Origin: Aureimonas sp. AU4
GTDB taxonomy: Bacteria > Pseudomonadota > Alphaproteobacteria > Rhizobiales > Rhizobiaceae
Assembly: GCF_001463765.1 (NCBI RefSeq)
Contig: NZ_BBWK01000050.1
Coordinates: forward strand, 1-56,504
Length of the DNA: 56,504 nt
Direction: 5' to 3'
The position numbers and the translations under genes are program-made. A model generated the notes under the pieces. The model saw only the letters and a program-made list of their open reading frames with translations. It ran no database searches and was not told the DNA's origin. Each line of letters starts with the position of its first letter. Position 1 is the first letter of the stretch. This document shows, one piece after another, positions 15,508 to 22,511 of this stretch.

Positions 15508-16977
15508 ATGAGCCTTTTGAGCCACAATCCCGTCACCGGCCCCCTTCTGCCGGCGCTGTTCGCAGTGCAGGTCGGCGTCATGGCCTGGGGCTTCTGGGCG
15601 GCGGGGGCCGAGCAGGCGCTGCCGCTGGGTGCGGCGCTCGCCCTTTCGCTCGCCTCCGCCCTGCTTCTGGCGCGGGCCTGGGCTCTCACCGCGCGCCGCC
15701 TGCGCCGGGGCGAGGTCGCGCAGGCCGAGCGGATGCGCCGTCTCGACGCCGATCCCCTGACCGGGGCCCTGGCGCGCGGCGCCTTCATGGCGCGGCTGCG
15801 CGCCGAGATCGCAGCCGGGGCTCCCTTGAGCCTTCTCCTGATCGACGTCGATCACTTCAAGTCCGTCAACGACAGCCTCGGCCATGCGGCGGGCGACGCG
15901 ATCCTGCAGCGCCTGAGCGAGGTCGCGACACGCTCCTTTCCCGGCGCGACGCTGGGGCGCCTCGGGGGCGACGAGTTCGCCCTCCTGCTCGGCGCCGCGC
16001 CGGCGCAGGCACAAGTCGCCGCCGAGCGCTTCCTGGCCGCGCTGCGCGAGCCGCACCCGCTCGATGGACGCCTCGTCGGGATCGACGTCTCGATCGGACT
16101 GGCCGCCGCGCCCGACCACGGATCCTTCGAGGACGAGCTGATGCTCCACGCGGACCTCGCCCTCTACGAGAGCAAGCGGCGCGGGCGGGGCTGCGTGACC
16201 GCGTTCGACGAGGCGATGCGCCAGGACCGCAAGCAGCGCCGCTTCATCGAGCGTGAACTGCGGGCGGCCATCCTGCTCGACGAACTCGACCTGCACTACC
16301 AGCCGCTGGTGGATGTCGGCGGCACGGTGGTGGGCGTCGAGGGGCTTGTGCGCTGGCGCCACCCCTTGCGCGGCATGATCATGCCGGGCGACTTCATCCC
16401 GGTCGCCGAGCAGTCGCCGCTGATCGACAGCCTCGGCGAATGGGTGCTGCGCCGGGCCTGCCGCGACGCCGCCGCGCTGCCGGGCCGCTTCATCTCGCTC
16501 AACCTCTCGGGCGCCCAGCTGAAGCGCGACGGCTTCGTCGAGACGGTGCGCCGAGTGCTGGCCGAAACGGGCGTCGCGCCCGCCCGCTTCACCTTCGAGA
16601 TCACGGAAACCGTCGCGGTGAGCGCGACGCCGGGCGTGCTCGCTCGGCTCGAGGCGCTGCGCGCCATGGGCCTGCGCCTCGCGCTCGACGACTTCGGCAC
16701 CGGCAACATGGGCCTCAGCGCCCTGCGCGCGCTGCCGGTCGACGGCATCAAGATCGATCGCAGCTACGTCCAGGCCATGGGCTCGGACGAGATCGCCTCG
16801 ATCGTCGTCTCGGCGCTCGGCGCGATCGGCCGCGCGCGCGGCATGCCGGTCGTGGCGGAGGGCATCGAGAACGACGCCCACCTCGCCATGGCGAAGGCAG
16901 CCGGCTGCTCGCTCTTCCAGGGCTACCTGATCGGGCGTCCCGCGCCGCTCGCACCGCCGCTCGCCCTTACGGCCTGA
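15508..16977 (+). CDS. Membrane-bound GGDEF-EAL c-di-GMP enzyme
   Basis: 489 residues. Two transmembrane helices at about residues 11-33 and 38-60 form a minimal sensor anchor. The diguanylate cyclase domain (about 80-240) has an intact GGDEF active site ([11 protein letters not shown]) and the metal-binding LLIDVDHFKSVND. The phosphodiesterase domain (about 250-485) begins YQPLVD and has EGLVRW in place of EALLRW, with the other catalytic residues kept (LNLSGAQ, EITET, DDFGTG, IKIDRS, VVAEGIE, FQGYLIGRP). Both activities are therefore possible. The ATG at 15508 (MSLLSHNPVTG) is chosen because it leads straight into TM1; the ribosome-binding site is weak. It lies just upstream of the type III chaperone-substrate pair, separated by about 220 nt with a palindrome, so co-transcription is uncertain. 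Confidence 0.9.
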   Translation: MSLLSHNPVTGPLLPALFAVQVGVMAWGFWAAGAEQALPLGAALALSLASALLLARAWALTARRLRRGEVAQAERMRRLDADPLTGALARGAFMARLRAEIAAGAPLSLLLIDVDHFKSVNDSLGHAAGDAILQRLSEVATRSFPGATLGRLGGDEFALLLGAAPAQAQVAAERFLAALREPHPLDGRLVGIDVSIGLAAAPDHGSFEDELMLHADLALYESKRRGRGCVTAFDEAMRQDRKQRRFIERELRAAILLDELDLHYQPLVDVGGTVVGVEGLVRWRHPLRGMIMPGDFIPVAEQSPLIDSLGEWVLRRACRDAAALPGRFISLNLSGAQLKRDGFVETVRRVLAETGVAPARFTFEITETVAVSATPGVLARLEALRAMGLRLALDDFGTGNMGLSALRALPVDGIKIDRSYVQAMGSDEIASIVVSALGAIGRARGMPVVAEGIENDAHLAMAKAAGCSLFQGYLIGRPAPLAPPLALTA

Positions 16978-16989
16978 GGCGCGGCGGAA

Positions 16990-17003
16990 GGCGGGCGCCC
17001 GCC
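16990..17003. terminator. GC palindrome after the first GGDEF-EAL gene
   Basis: GGCGGGCGCCCGCC, a perfect 14-nt palindrome 13 nt past the stop codon. A loop must be opened within it, so it is a weak terminator candidate; no T-run follows. Confidence 0.25.
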
Positions 17004-17100
17004 CCCTGCCATCCGACCATCGCCGCCTCGATCGGCTGCCGGTCCGGATCGAGCCTCCCGTCCCGCACGCTCTCGCGGAGGGTGTTCGGTGGGCCGTCGA

Positions 17101-17162
17101 TGTCGAGGGCTCGACAGTCGCCGCGCAGCGGCGAAGCGCGCCGCCTGTGCCGCCGGGCACAG
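17101..17162. promoter_or_regulatory. Palindrome and hairpin in the leader of the chaperone-substrate operon
   Basis: TGTCGAG-GG-CTCGACA (17101-17116) is a perfect inverted repeat, operator-like. CTGTGCC-GCCG-GGCACAG (17145-17162) is a 7-bp stem with a tetraloop-sized loop, 35 nt before the leader ORF. I find no match to the rhizobial tts box or to a hrp box, so control of this operon, if by these elements, is not by a scheme I recognise. Confidence 0.35.
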
Positions 17163-17197
17163 ACAGGACGTGCGCCCCAACCTTAAAAGGGAGATCC

Positions 17198-17227
17198 ATG
17201 CCCCTGCGACGGACCCGCCGCCGATGA
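17198..17227 (+). CDS. Nine-codon leader ORF coupled to the chaperone gene
   Basis: An ATG preceded by a strong AAAAGGGAGAT ribosome-binding site encodes MPLRRTRRR and stops at a TGA whose first two bases are shared with the chaperone start (ATGA at 17224-17227). The chaperone ATG itself has no good Shine-Dalgarno, so ribosomes finishing the leader probably re-initiate on the chaperone. The Arg-rich peptide itself may be irrelevant or may pause translation. An alternative view is that the strong site is simply mis-spaced for the chaperone. Confidence 0.4.
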   Translation: MPLRRTRRR

Positions 17228-17667
17228 CGATCGACCTTCTGCTTCGCGAACTCGGACGCAGGATCGGCCTTCCCGATCTCGACTTCGGCCCCGGTGGCGA
17301 GGTCCGCCTGGAGATCGACGGGCTCGCGGTCGACCTGACGCGGGGGCCGGGCGGCGAGGAGCTTCTCGTCTCGGCGCTGGCGGGCGAGCTGCCGGCGGGC
17401 GACGAGGCGGGCGCGGCCCTTCGGCTTCTGGCCGCCAACGCCCTCTTCTCGCAGACCGACGGGGCGACGCTCGGCGTGCCCGCCGGCTCCAGCGCCGTGG
17501 TGCTGGCGCGCGAGTTGGCGGCCGGCAGCCTCGATGCCGCAGCCCTCGAGACGGTCCTCGACCGCTTCACCGCGACCGCGCTGGCCGTGCCGGCGCTGCT
17601 CCGGGCACAGCCGATGGCCGATCGGCCAGCGGCGCACGAAGACTTCCTCAATATGACGCGGGTTTGA
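17224..17667 (+). CDS. CesT-family type III secretion chaperone
   Basis: 147-residue small acidic protein with the layout of class I type III chaperones: N-terminal helix (MTIDLLLRELGRRIGLPDL), three beta strands (GGEVRLEIDGLAVDLTRG, EELLVSALAGELP), a helix (EAGAALRLLAANALFSQTDGATLGV), two strands (SAVVLARELAAG) and a final helix (LDAAALETVLDRFTATALAV). This strand-helix order and the LLAANALF...TDGATLGV segment are characteristic of the CesT/Tir chaperone family. Such proteins bind one secreted substrate as dimers in the cytoplasm. The ATG at 17224 overlaps the leader ORF. The next gene starts 2 nt after its stop, the classical chaperone-effector arrangement. No type III apparatus gene is in the window. 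Confidence 0.75.
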   Translation: MTIDLLLRELGRRIGLPDLDFGPGGEVRLEIDGLAVDLTRGPGGEELLVSALAGELPAGDEAGAALRLLAANALFSQTDGATLGVPAGSSAVVLARELAAGSLDAAALETVLDRFTATALAVPALLRAQPMADRPAAHEDFLNMTRV

Positions 17668-17669
17668 CG

Positions 17670-18677
17670 ATGGTTCAGGGAACGTCCATTTCGCAGGTCC
17701 GCCTCGCGCAGCCGACCGATCGCATGGTCCTGGCCGAGGGCGGCGGCTTCAAGGCCGCCGGCTCCGGCTCGATCGGCAGCCGCATCGTGAACGTCCTGAA
17801 GGAGGCCTTCTTCAAGGACACGGTGAAGGCCGAGAACCGGCAGGCCTATCAGGCGGCACGCGCCGAATGGGGCGCCAAGCATGGCCGAGAGACGTCCACC
17901 GTGCGCGAGTTCTTCGACAGTCGCATCAGCAGCGGCGAGCGCTTCAACGCCTCGGCGCGCGACGCGCTGCTCGATCTGCCCGCCCTGTCCTACAAGCTGA
18001 CGCCGCTGGCCGAGAACACGCGCGGTCTGGTCGAGACGACGCTCAAGGGCATGACGGGGGACGCCGCCCGGAACGCGCGTGTCGCCATCCCCGGCCATCC
18101 CGGCGCGACGCTATGCGAGCAGTTCGTCAAGGATCTGCCGCGCGGCACGCTGACCCTGGACGACGAGCCGCTGATGATGGACGGGCACTTCATCCCGACC
18201 GGCGAGCTCGTCCGCGGCACCGAGGGCTGGGAAGCCAAGACCGCCGAGCGGGTCGGCGGCGCCCTGGCCGAGCGGTTCGGGGCCGACTACGCGGACGCGA
18301 TCTCCCGCTACGCCCATCAGGGCCTCATGGAGGCGACGCTCGTGCTCAGCATGGGTCCCGACAATCCCTTGCGCCTGTCGGACGGCTCGGAGCTCAACCT
18401 GGCGGCCGGCGCGGACCCCAGCTACGTGGTCCACGTGTCTCGCAACGAGGACGGCACGGTGCATATCCAGTGCGACGCCGGCTTCAGCGCCGAGAAGGTG
18501 AAGGTCGACGGGGTCATGCCGGACGGGCACCCGCTGGCCCGGCTCAGCGACACGTCGGCGGCGCTCTTCAGCTACGGGTTCGACCTCGTGCGCGACGAGG
18601 CGGGCGGGGGCTTCCGCTGCGAGAACGTGTCGCCGATCTCCTATTCCGGCGACCTGCGGCTGCGGCCGGGGGCCTGA
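17670..18677 (+). CDS. Putative type III effector (cognate substrate of the CesT-like chaperone)
   Basis: 335-residue soluble protein with no signal peptide and no membrane segment. The N-terminal 25 residues are rich in Gln, Ser and Thr (MVQGTSISQVRLAQPTD), as expected of a type III secretion signal, and residues about 25-100 are helical and charged, a plausible chaperone-binding region. I do not recognise a catalytic domain; noticeable segments are TVREFFDSRISSGERFNASAR, LMMDGHFIPTGELVRG and YVVHVSRNEDGTVHIQCD near the C-terminus. The effector call rests on the chaperone gene 2 nt upstream, not on homology. The start could also be an overlapping TTG at 17664. The closest alternative is a non-secreted partner protein of the chaperone-like gene. 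Confidence 0.6.
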   Translation: MVQGTSISQVRLAQPTDRMVLAEGGGFKAAGSGSIGSRIVNVLKEAFFKDTVKAENRQAYQAARAEWGAKHGRETSTVREFFDSRISSGERFNASARDALLDLPALSYKLTPLAENTRGLVETTLKGMTGDAARNARVAIPGHPGATLCEQFVKDLPRGTLTLDDEPLMMDGHFIPTGELVRGTEGWEAKTAERVGGALAERFGADYADAISRYAHQGLMEATLVLSMGPDNPLRLSDGSELNLAAGADPSYVVHVSRNEDGTVHIQCDAGFSAEKVKVDGVMPDGHPLARLSDTSAALFSYGFDLVRDEAGGGFRCENVSPISYSGDLRLRPGA

Positions 18678-18820
18678 ACGGTCCGGTCGGCGATGGCGGG
18701 GTTGCGGGACGCAGCGTAAGGGGTCCATAGCGCTCGCGTCCCGGCGCCGCGTCGCGATGGCAACGCAACACCGCCGTCGTGCGTTACGGGACCCTTCATT
18801 CCCTGCATGAGAGTTCCCCC

Positions 18821-19213
18821 ATGTCCGCTCCCTCCCTCGAAGGCCGCACCATTCTCGTTGTCGAGGACGATCCCCGCATCGCGGGCGAGATCGCCATGGC
18901 GCTCGAGGATCGCGGCGCCTCGGTGGTCGGCCCCTGCAACGGCATCCGCGAGGCGATCGCGGCGATCGGCGAGATCTCCGACCTGTCGGGCGCCGTGCTC
19001 GACGTGAACCTGTCGGGCGAGCTGGTCTTTCCGGTCGCCTACGATCTGGCGCGGCGCGCCGTCCCCTTCGTGTTCCTGACCGGCTACGACCGATCGCTGG
19101 TGGCCGTGCGCTTCAAGTCCGTGCCCGCCTTCGAGAAGCCCGTGCGGCCGGAAGAGGTGGTGGAGGCGCTCGCTGCCGAGATGGAGGCGGTTCCGCAGCG
19201 CCGCTCGGCCTGA
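18821..19213 (+). CDS. Single-domain response regulator
   Basis: 130-residue receiver domain with no output domain. Acidic pocket Asp16/Asp17 (LVVEDDPRI), phospho-acceptor Asp61 (AVLDVNLSG), Thr87 (VFLTGYD) and Lys106 (AFEKPVRPEE) are all present, so it should be phosphorylated. The ATG at 18821 follows GAGAG. Stand-alone receivers of this type in alphaproteobacteria take phosphate from HWE or other histidine kinases and pass it on or act by protein contacts; no kinase is adjacent. It is downstream of the putative effector by 143 nt. Its stop codon lies in the first of three palindromes (19212-19265). Confidence 0.88.
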   Translation: MSAPSLEGRTILVVEDDPRIAGEIAMALEDRGASVVGPCNGIREAIAAIGEISDLSGAVLDVNLSGELVFPVAYDLARRAVPFVFLTGYDRSLVAVRFKSVPAFEKPVRPEEVVEALAAEMEAVPQRRSA

Positions 19214-19227
19214 TCCGTTAACGGATC
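19212..19227. repeat. Perfect 16-nt palindrome GATCCGTTAACGGATC
   Basis: Full dyad symmetry without a loop, overlapping the stop codon of the response-regulator gene and directly abutting the parS-like site. Could be a protein-binding site or the first part of a bidirectional terminator. Confidence 0.6.
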
Positions 19228-19241
19228 GTTTCACGTGAAAC
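19228..19241. promoter_or_regulatory. parS-like centromere site
   Basis: GTTTCACGTGAAAC is the exact 14-nt core of the bacterial chromosomal parS palindrome; the 16-nt version here is C+core+A, one mismatch from the TGTTTCACGTGAAACA consensus. ParB binds such sites, which usually cluster near the replication origin and anchor the segregation complex. It lies in the gap between two convergent genes, an allowed position for parS. No parAB, dnaA or gid gene is in the window, so origin proximity is inferred. The sequence also shares its right half with the hairpin at 19235-19265. Confidence 0.65.
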
Positions 19242-19265
19242 AGGCGGGGCGCCCGCCTGTTTCAC
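19235..19265. terminator. Bidirectional hairpin between convergent genes
   Basis: Perfect 14-bp stem GTGAAACAGGCGGG / CCCGCCTGTTTCAC with a 3-nt loop. It ends both the response-regulator gene (plus) and the gluconate-dehydrogenase-like gene (minus), whose stop codon lies inside the right arm. The left arm starts within the parS-like palindrome, so the two structures cannot both form in RNA or cruciform DNA. Confidence 0.65.
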
Positions 19266-20029
19266 AAGGTCGCCAGCACCCCGCCGTCGACATAGAGGAT
19301 CTGGCCGTTGACGAAGTCCGAGGCGCGCGAGGCCAGGAAGATCGCCGCGCCCTGCAGCTCCTCGACCTCGCCCCAGCGCCCCGCCGGCGTGCGCTTCTCC
19401 AGCCACTCGTTGAAGGCCGGGTCCTCGACCAGCGCCTGGTTGAGGGGCGTGCGGAAGTAGCCCGGGCCGATCGCGTTGACCTGCAGCCCGTGGCGCGCCC
19501 AGTCCGTGCACATGCCGCGGGTGAGGTTCAGCACCGCGCCCTTGGAGGCCGTGTAGGGCGCGATGGAATAGCGCGCGGCCTGCGCCTGAAGGCTCGCGAT
19601 GTTGATGATCTTGCCGCGCCCGCGCCCGATCATGCGACGCGCCACCGCCTGGCTGACGAAGAAGACCGAATCGACATTGGCCCGCATGATCTCGGCCCAG
19701 GTCTCGGCGGCGTAGTCCTCGAGCGCCCCGCGTCGTTGGATGCCCGCATTGTTGACGAGGATGTCGATCGGGCCGACATCGCGCTCGATGCGCCCGACCG
19801 CCGCCTCAACGGCGGGCCGGTCGGTCACGTCGAACGCCACTGCCGCCGTCGCAATCCCCTCACCACCCAGGCGCTCGGCCGCCGCCGCGAGCTTGGCCTC
19901 GTCGCGGCCGTTGAGGACGACGCGAGCGCCCGCGCGGCCCAGCCCTTGGGCGATCGCATGGCCGATGCCCTGGCCGGAGCCCGTGACGAGCGCCGTGCGC
20001 CCAGAGAGATCGAAGAGCTTCAGGGACAG
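19262..20029 (-). CDS. SDR-family gluconate 5-dehydrogenase-like oxidoreductase
   Basis: 255-residue classical short-chain dehydrogenase. The NAD(P)-binding loop is TGSGQGIGHAIA, the structural motif NNAG is in ILVNNAGIQRR, and the catalytic Ser/Tyr/Lys are in IASLQAQ and YTASKGA. The N-terminus SLKLFDLSGRTALVTG is characteristic of the gluconate 5-dehydrogenase (Gno/IdnO) subgroup that interconverts gluconate and 5-ketogluconate. That N-terminus demands a CTG start at 20029, since no ATG, GTG or TTG lies nearby; an AGGA precedes it. It begins 4 nt after the stop of the SMP-30-like gene, so the two form an operon, and lactonase plus dehydrogenase make sense in sugar-acid catabolism. Confidence 0.85.
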   Translation of the reverse strand: MSLKLFDLSGRTALVTGSGQGIGHAIAQGLGRAGARVVLNGRDEAKLAAAAERLGGEGIATAAVAFDVTDRPAVEAAVGRIERDVGPIDILVNNAGIQRRGALEDYAAETWAEIMRANVDSVFFVSQAVARRMIGRGRGKIINIASLQAQAARYSIAPYTASKGAVLNLTRGMCTDWARHGLQVNAIGPGYFRTPLNQALVEDPAFNEWLEKRTPAGRWGEVEELQGAAIFLASRASDFVNGQILYVDGGVLATL

Positions 20030-20033
20030 GGTC

Positions 20034-20963
20034 TCATTCCTCGTCCGGGTCGGTCCAGGTCGCGGCGTGGGCGTTGACGTAGATCGCGTAGAGCGAGGTC
20101 TGGGCGGTGATGAAGAGCCGGTTGCGCTTGGGGCCTCCGAAGCACAGGTTCGACACGACTTCCGGCACCGGGATCGAGCCGATATGCGTGCCGTCCGGCG
20201 TGAAGACGCAGACCGCGTCCCGGCTGGAGGCCCAGAGGTTGCCGTTCGAGTCGCAGCGGAAGCCGTCCACCACGCCGCGCGGCACGCGCGCGAAGTCGGC
20301 GCCCGCGCCCGGACGCCCGTCCGCGCCGATCGGGTAGGCGCGCACGCCGGGCACGAGGTCCGGGTCGTGCGAGGAGCCGGTGTCCGACACGTAGAGCACG
20401 CGCTCGTCCGGCGAGAAGGCGAGCCCGTTCGGCCGCACCATGTCGGTGACCATCGCCTCCACCGCCCCGCTCGACGGGTCGAGGCGATAGACGTGGCAGC
20501 GCCCCTCGAGCTCGCTTGGCGAGCGGTGCCCTTCGTAGTGCGAATCGATGCCGTAGGTCGGGTCGGTGAACCAGACCGAGCCGTCGGAACGAACCACGAC
20601 GTCGTTGGGCGAGTTGAGCCGGCGCCCGCCGACGCGCGTCGCCAGCGCCCGCCAGACGCCGTCGTGGTCGAGGCGCGAGACGCGGCGCCGCCCGTGCTCG
20701 CAGGCGACGACGCGCCCCTCCCCGTCCGTCGTGTGGCCGTTGTGGAAGCCGCACGGGGTTTCGAAGACCGAGACCGAGCCGTCGCACTCGTCCCAGCGCA
20801 TGAGGCGGTCGTTGGGGATGTCGCTCCACAGGAGCGAGCGGGCGGCCGGAACGTAGACCGGACCCTCCACCCATCGCCCGCCGGTCCACAGCCGCTCCAG
20901 CTGCGCATGGCCGACGATCAGCTTGGAGAAGCGCGGATCGAGAATCTCGTAGGAACTGGACAT
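20034..20963 (-). CDS. SMP-30/gluconolactonase-like protein
   Basis: 309-residue six-bladed beta-propeller lactonase. Family signatures are EGPVYVPAARSLLWSDIPND with the metal-binding Glu, the NSPNDVVVRSDGSVWFTDP motif containing the Asn ligand, and RPNGLAFSPDERVLYVSDT with the catalytic Asp. These enzymes hydrolyse aldonolactones in the cytoplasm or periplasm with a divalent metal. No signal peptide is visible, so it should be cytoplasmic. It is the middle gene of a minus-strand unit: a small gene upstream (gap 7 nt) and the SDR gene downstream (gap 4 nt). This predicts a route from a sugar lactone to an acid and then to a keto-acid. Confidence 0.92.
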   Translation of the reverse strand: MSSSYEILDPRFSKLIVGHAQLERLWTGGRWVEGPVYVPAARSLLWSDIPNDRLMRWDECDGSVSVFETPCGFHNGHTTDGEGRVVACEHGRRRVSRLDHDGVWRALATRVGGRRLNSPNDVVVRSDGSVWFTDPTYGIDSHYEGHRSPSELEGRCHVYRLDPSSGAVEAMVTDMVRPNGLAFSPDERVLYVSDTGSSHDPDLVPGVRAYPIGADGRPGAGADFARVPRGVVDGFRCDSNGNLWASSRDAVCVFTPDGTHIGSIPVPEVVSNLCFGGPKRNRLFITAQTSLYAIYVNAHAATWTDPDEE

Positions 20964-20970
20964 GGCGCCG

Positions 20971-21216
20971 TCAGAGCGCCGCCGACTTGCGCAGGCTTTC
21001 CAGGAAGAGGCGCGCGACCCCCTTCACCGCCTCGTCGTCCTTGGTCTCGTCGTGCGCCCGGTCGCCGAGCCGCTCGAGGCTGCCCTCCAGGTGGTCGATC
21101 AGCCCGGGGTGCTTGTGCTCGACATAGACGAGCGTGTGGAAGAGCAGGTGCTCGACGGCCAGCTCGCGCTGGCGCTCGGAGGCCACCGCCTCCTTCAGAT
21201 CCGTGGTCTCCGGCAT
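20971..21216 (-). CDS. Small conserved-looking helical protein
   Basis: 81 residues, start at an ATG with a GGGGAG ribosome-binding site. All-helical, charged sequence (TDLKEAVASERQRELAVEHLLFHTLVYVEHKHPGL...) without signal or membrane segment. I do not recognise a named family. It heads the minus-strand sugar-acid operon, 7 nt before the lactonase, and is divergent from the isomerase gene at 21437. The position suggests an accessory or regulatory role but nothing in the sequence shows it. Confidence 0.7.
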   Translation of the reverse strand: MPETTDLKEAVASERQRELAVEHLLFHTLVYVEHKHPGLIDHLEGSLERLGDRAHDETKDDEAVKGVARLFLESLRKSAAL

Positions 21217-21320
21217 GATCGCTCCCCTCGCCGACTCAAGGCGTGGGAAGCTAGGACCAAGGCGGCCGTCGGCCAAGCTCGAAAACGCGCGCGCTCGCGA
21301 AAGCTTTGGGGCGCGGCTGC

Positions 21321-21333
21321 TTGACATACGTAT
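21321..21333. promoter_or_regulatory. Promoter -35 with overlapping ATACGTAT palindrome
   Basis: TTGACA (21321-21326) shares a base with the palindrome ATACGTAT (21326-21333), about 105 nt upstream of the isomerase gene and in the divergent gap between the two sugar-acid units. A LacI- or GntR-type operator overlapping the promoter would give substrate induction; no regulator gene is adjacent. Confidence 0.4.
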
Positions 21334-21436
21334 CTCACGGCCATCCTTCTCTCCCCGGAACTGGAGACGCCGGTTGCGGCGCGCCCCTTCACGGGGCCGG
21401 CGAAAGACGCCACAAACGGCGCGGGGGAGGACAGTG

Positions 21437-22498
21437 ATGACGATGAAGACCATTCGGGGGCCGGGCATCTTCCTGGCGCAGTTCGCCGGCGACGGGGCTC
21501 CCTTCAACTCGCTCGACGCGATCTGCGGCTGGGCCGCCTCGCTCGGCTACAAGGGCGTGCAGATCCCGACCTGGGACGCGCGGCTCTTCGACCTCAAGCG
21601 CGCCGGCGAGTCCAAGGACTATTGCGACGAGGTGACGGGCATCGCCGCCGGCCACGGCCTCGCCGTCACCGAGCTCTCGACCCACCTCCAGGGCCAGCTC
21701 GTCGCCGTCCATCCCGCCTACGACCTCGCCTTTGACGGGTTCGCGGCGCCGGAGGTCCGCGGCAACCCGCAGGCGCGCCAGGAATGGGCGGTGGGCCAGG
21801 TGCGCTCGGCGCTCACCGCCTCGCGCCACATGGGCCTCAAGGCGCACGCGACCTTTTCGGGCGCGCTCGCCTGGCCCTATGTCTACCCCTGGCCGCAGCG
21901 TCCCGCCGGTCTAGTCGAAACCGCCTTCGACGAGCTCGCCAAGCGCTGGCGGCCGATCCTCGACCACGCCGAGGAGATGGGCGTCGACGTCGCCTATGAG
22001 ATCCATCCGGGCGAGGACCTGCACGACGGGGCGAGCTACGAGATGTTCCTCGAGCGCGTCGACGATCATCCGCGCGCCAACCTCCTCTACGATCCCTCGC
22101 ACTTCGTGCTGCAGGGGCTCGACTATCTCGACTACATCGACATCTACGCCAGCCGCATCCGCGCCTTCCATGCCAAGGACGCCGAGTTCAACCCGACCGG
22201 GCGCCAGGGCGTCTACGGCGGCTTCCAGTCCTGGGTGAACCGGGCCGGGCGGTTCCGGTCTCTCGGCGACGGGCAGGTGGACTTCGGCGCGGTCTTCTCG
22301 AAGCTGACGGCCCACGGCTTCGACGGCTGGGCCGTTCTGGAATGGGAATGCGCGATCAAGAGCGCGGAACAGGGCGCCCGCGAGGGCGCGCCCTTCATCG
22401 CCGCCCACATCATCGAGGCGACCACGAGCGCCTTCGACGACTTCGCCTCGGGCGGCACCGACGAAGCCACCAACCGCCGCATGCTCGGACTGGGTTGA
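21437..22498 (+). CDS. Sugar phosphate isomerase/epimerase family protein (TIM barrel)
   Basis: 353-residue AP-endonuclease-2-like TIM barrel related to IolE/YcjR sugar isomerases. The four expected metal ligands can be placed in VAYEIHPGE (Glu), NLLYDPSHF (Asp/His), IRAFHAKDAEF (His/Asp) and WAVLEWECA (Glu). The ATG at 21437 has a GGGAGG ribosome-binding site. It precedes a Gfo/Idh/MocA oxidoreductase by 13 nt, the usual pairing in inositol- or rare-sugar catabolism, where a sugar is oxidised to a keto form and then isomerised. The exact sugar is unknown. Confidence 0.9.
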   Translation: MTMKTIRGPGIFLAQFAGDGAPFNSLDAICGWAASLGYKGVQIPTWDARLFDLKRAGESKDYCDEVTGIAAGHGLAVTELSTHLQGQLVAVHPAYDLAFDGFAAPEVRGNPQARQEWAVGQVRSALTASRHMGLKAHATFSGALAWPYVYPWPQRPAGLVETAFDELAKRWRPILDHAEEMGVDVAYEIHPGEDLHDGASYEMFLERVDDHPRANLLYDPSHFVLQGLDYLDYIDIYASRIRAFHAKDAEFNPTGRQGVYGGFQSWVNRAGRFRSLGDGQVDFGAVFSKLTAHGFDGWAVLEWECAIKSAEQGAREGAPFIAAHIIEATTSAFDDFASGGTDEATNRRMLGLG

Positions 22499-22511
22499 GG
22501 AGACCGCACGC

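Noticed and set aside
17101-17116. tts-box or hrp-box for the chaperone operon
   Set aside because: The element is a simple dyad and matches neither consensus; kept only as an unnamed operator candidate.
15145-17637. 830-codon minus-strand frame across the GGDEF-EAL and chaperone genes
   Set aside because: Antisense to clear genes, with Arg/Gly/Ala/Gln-rich translation and no ribosome-binding site.
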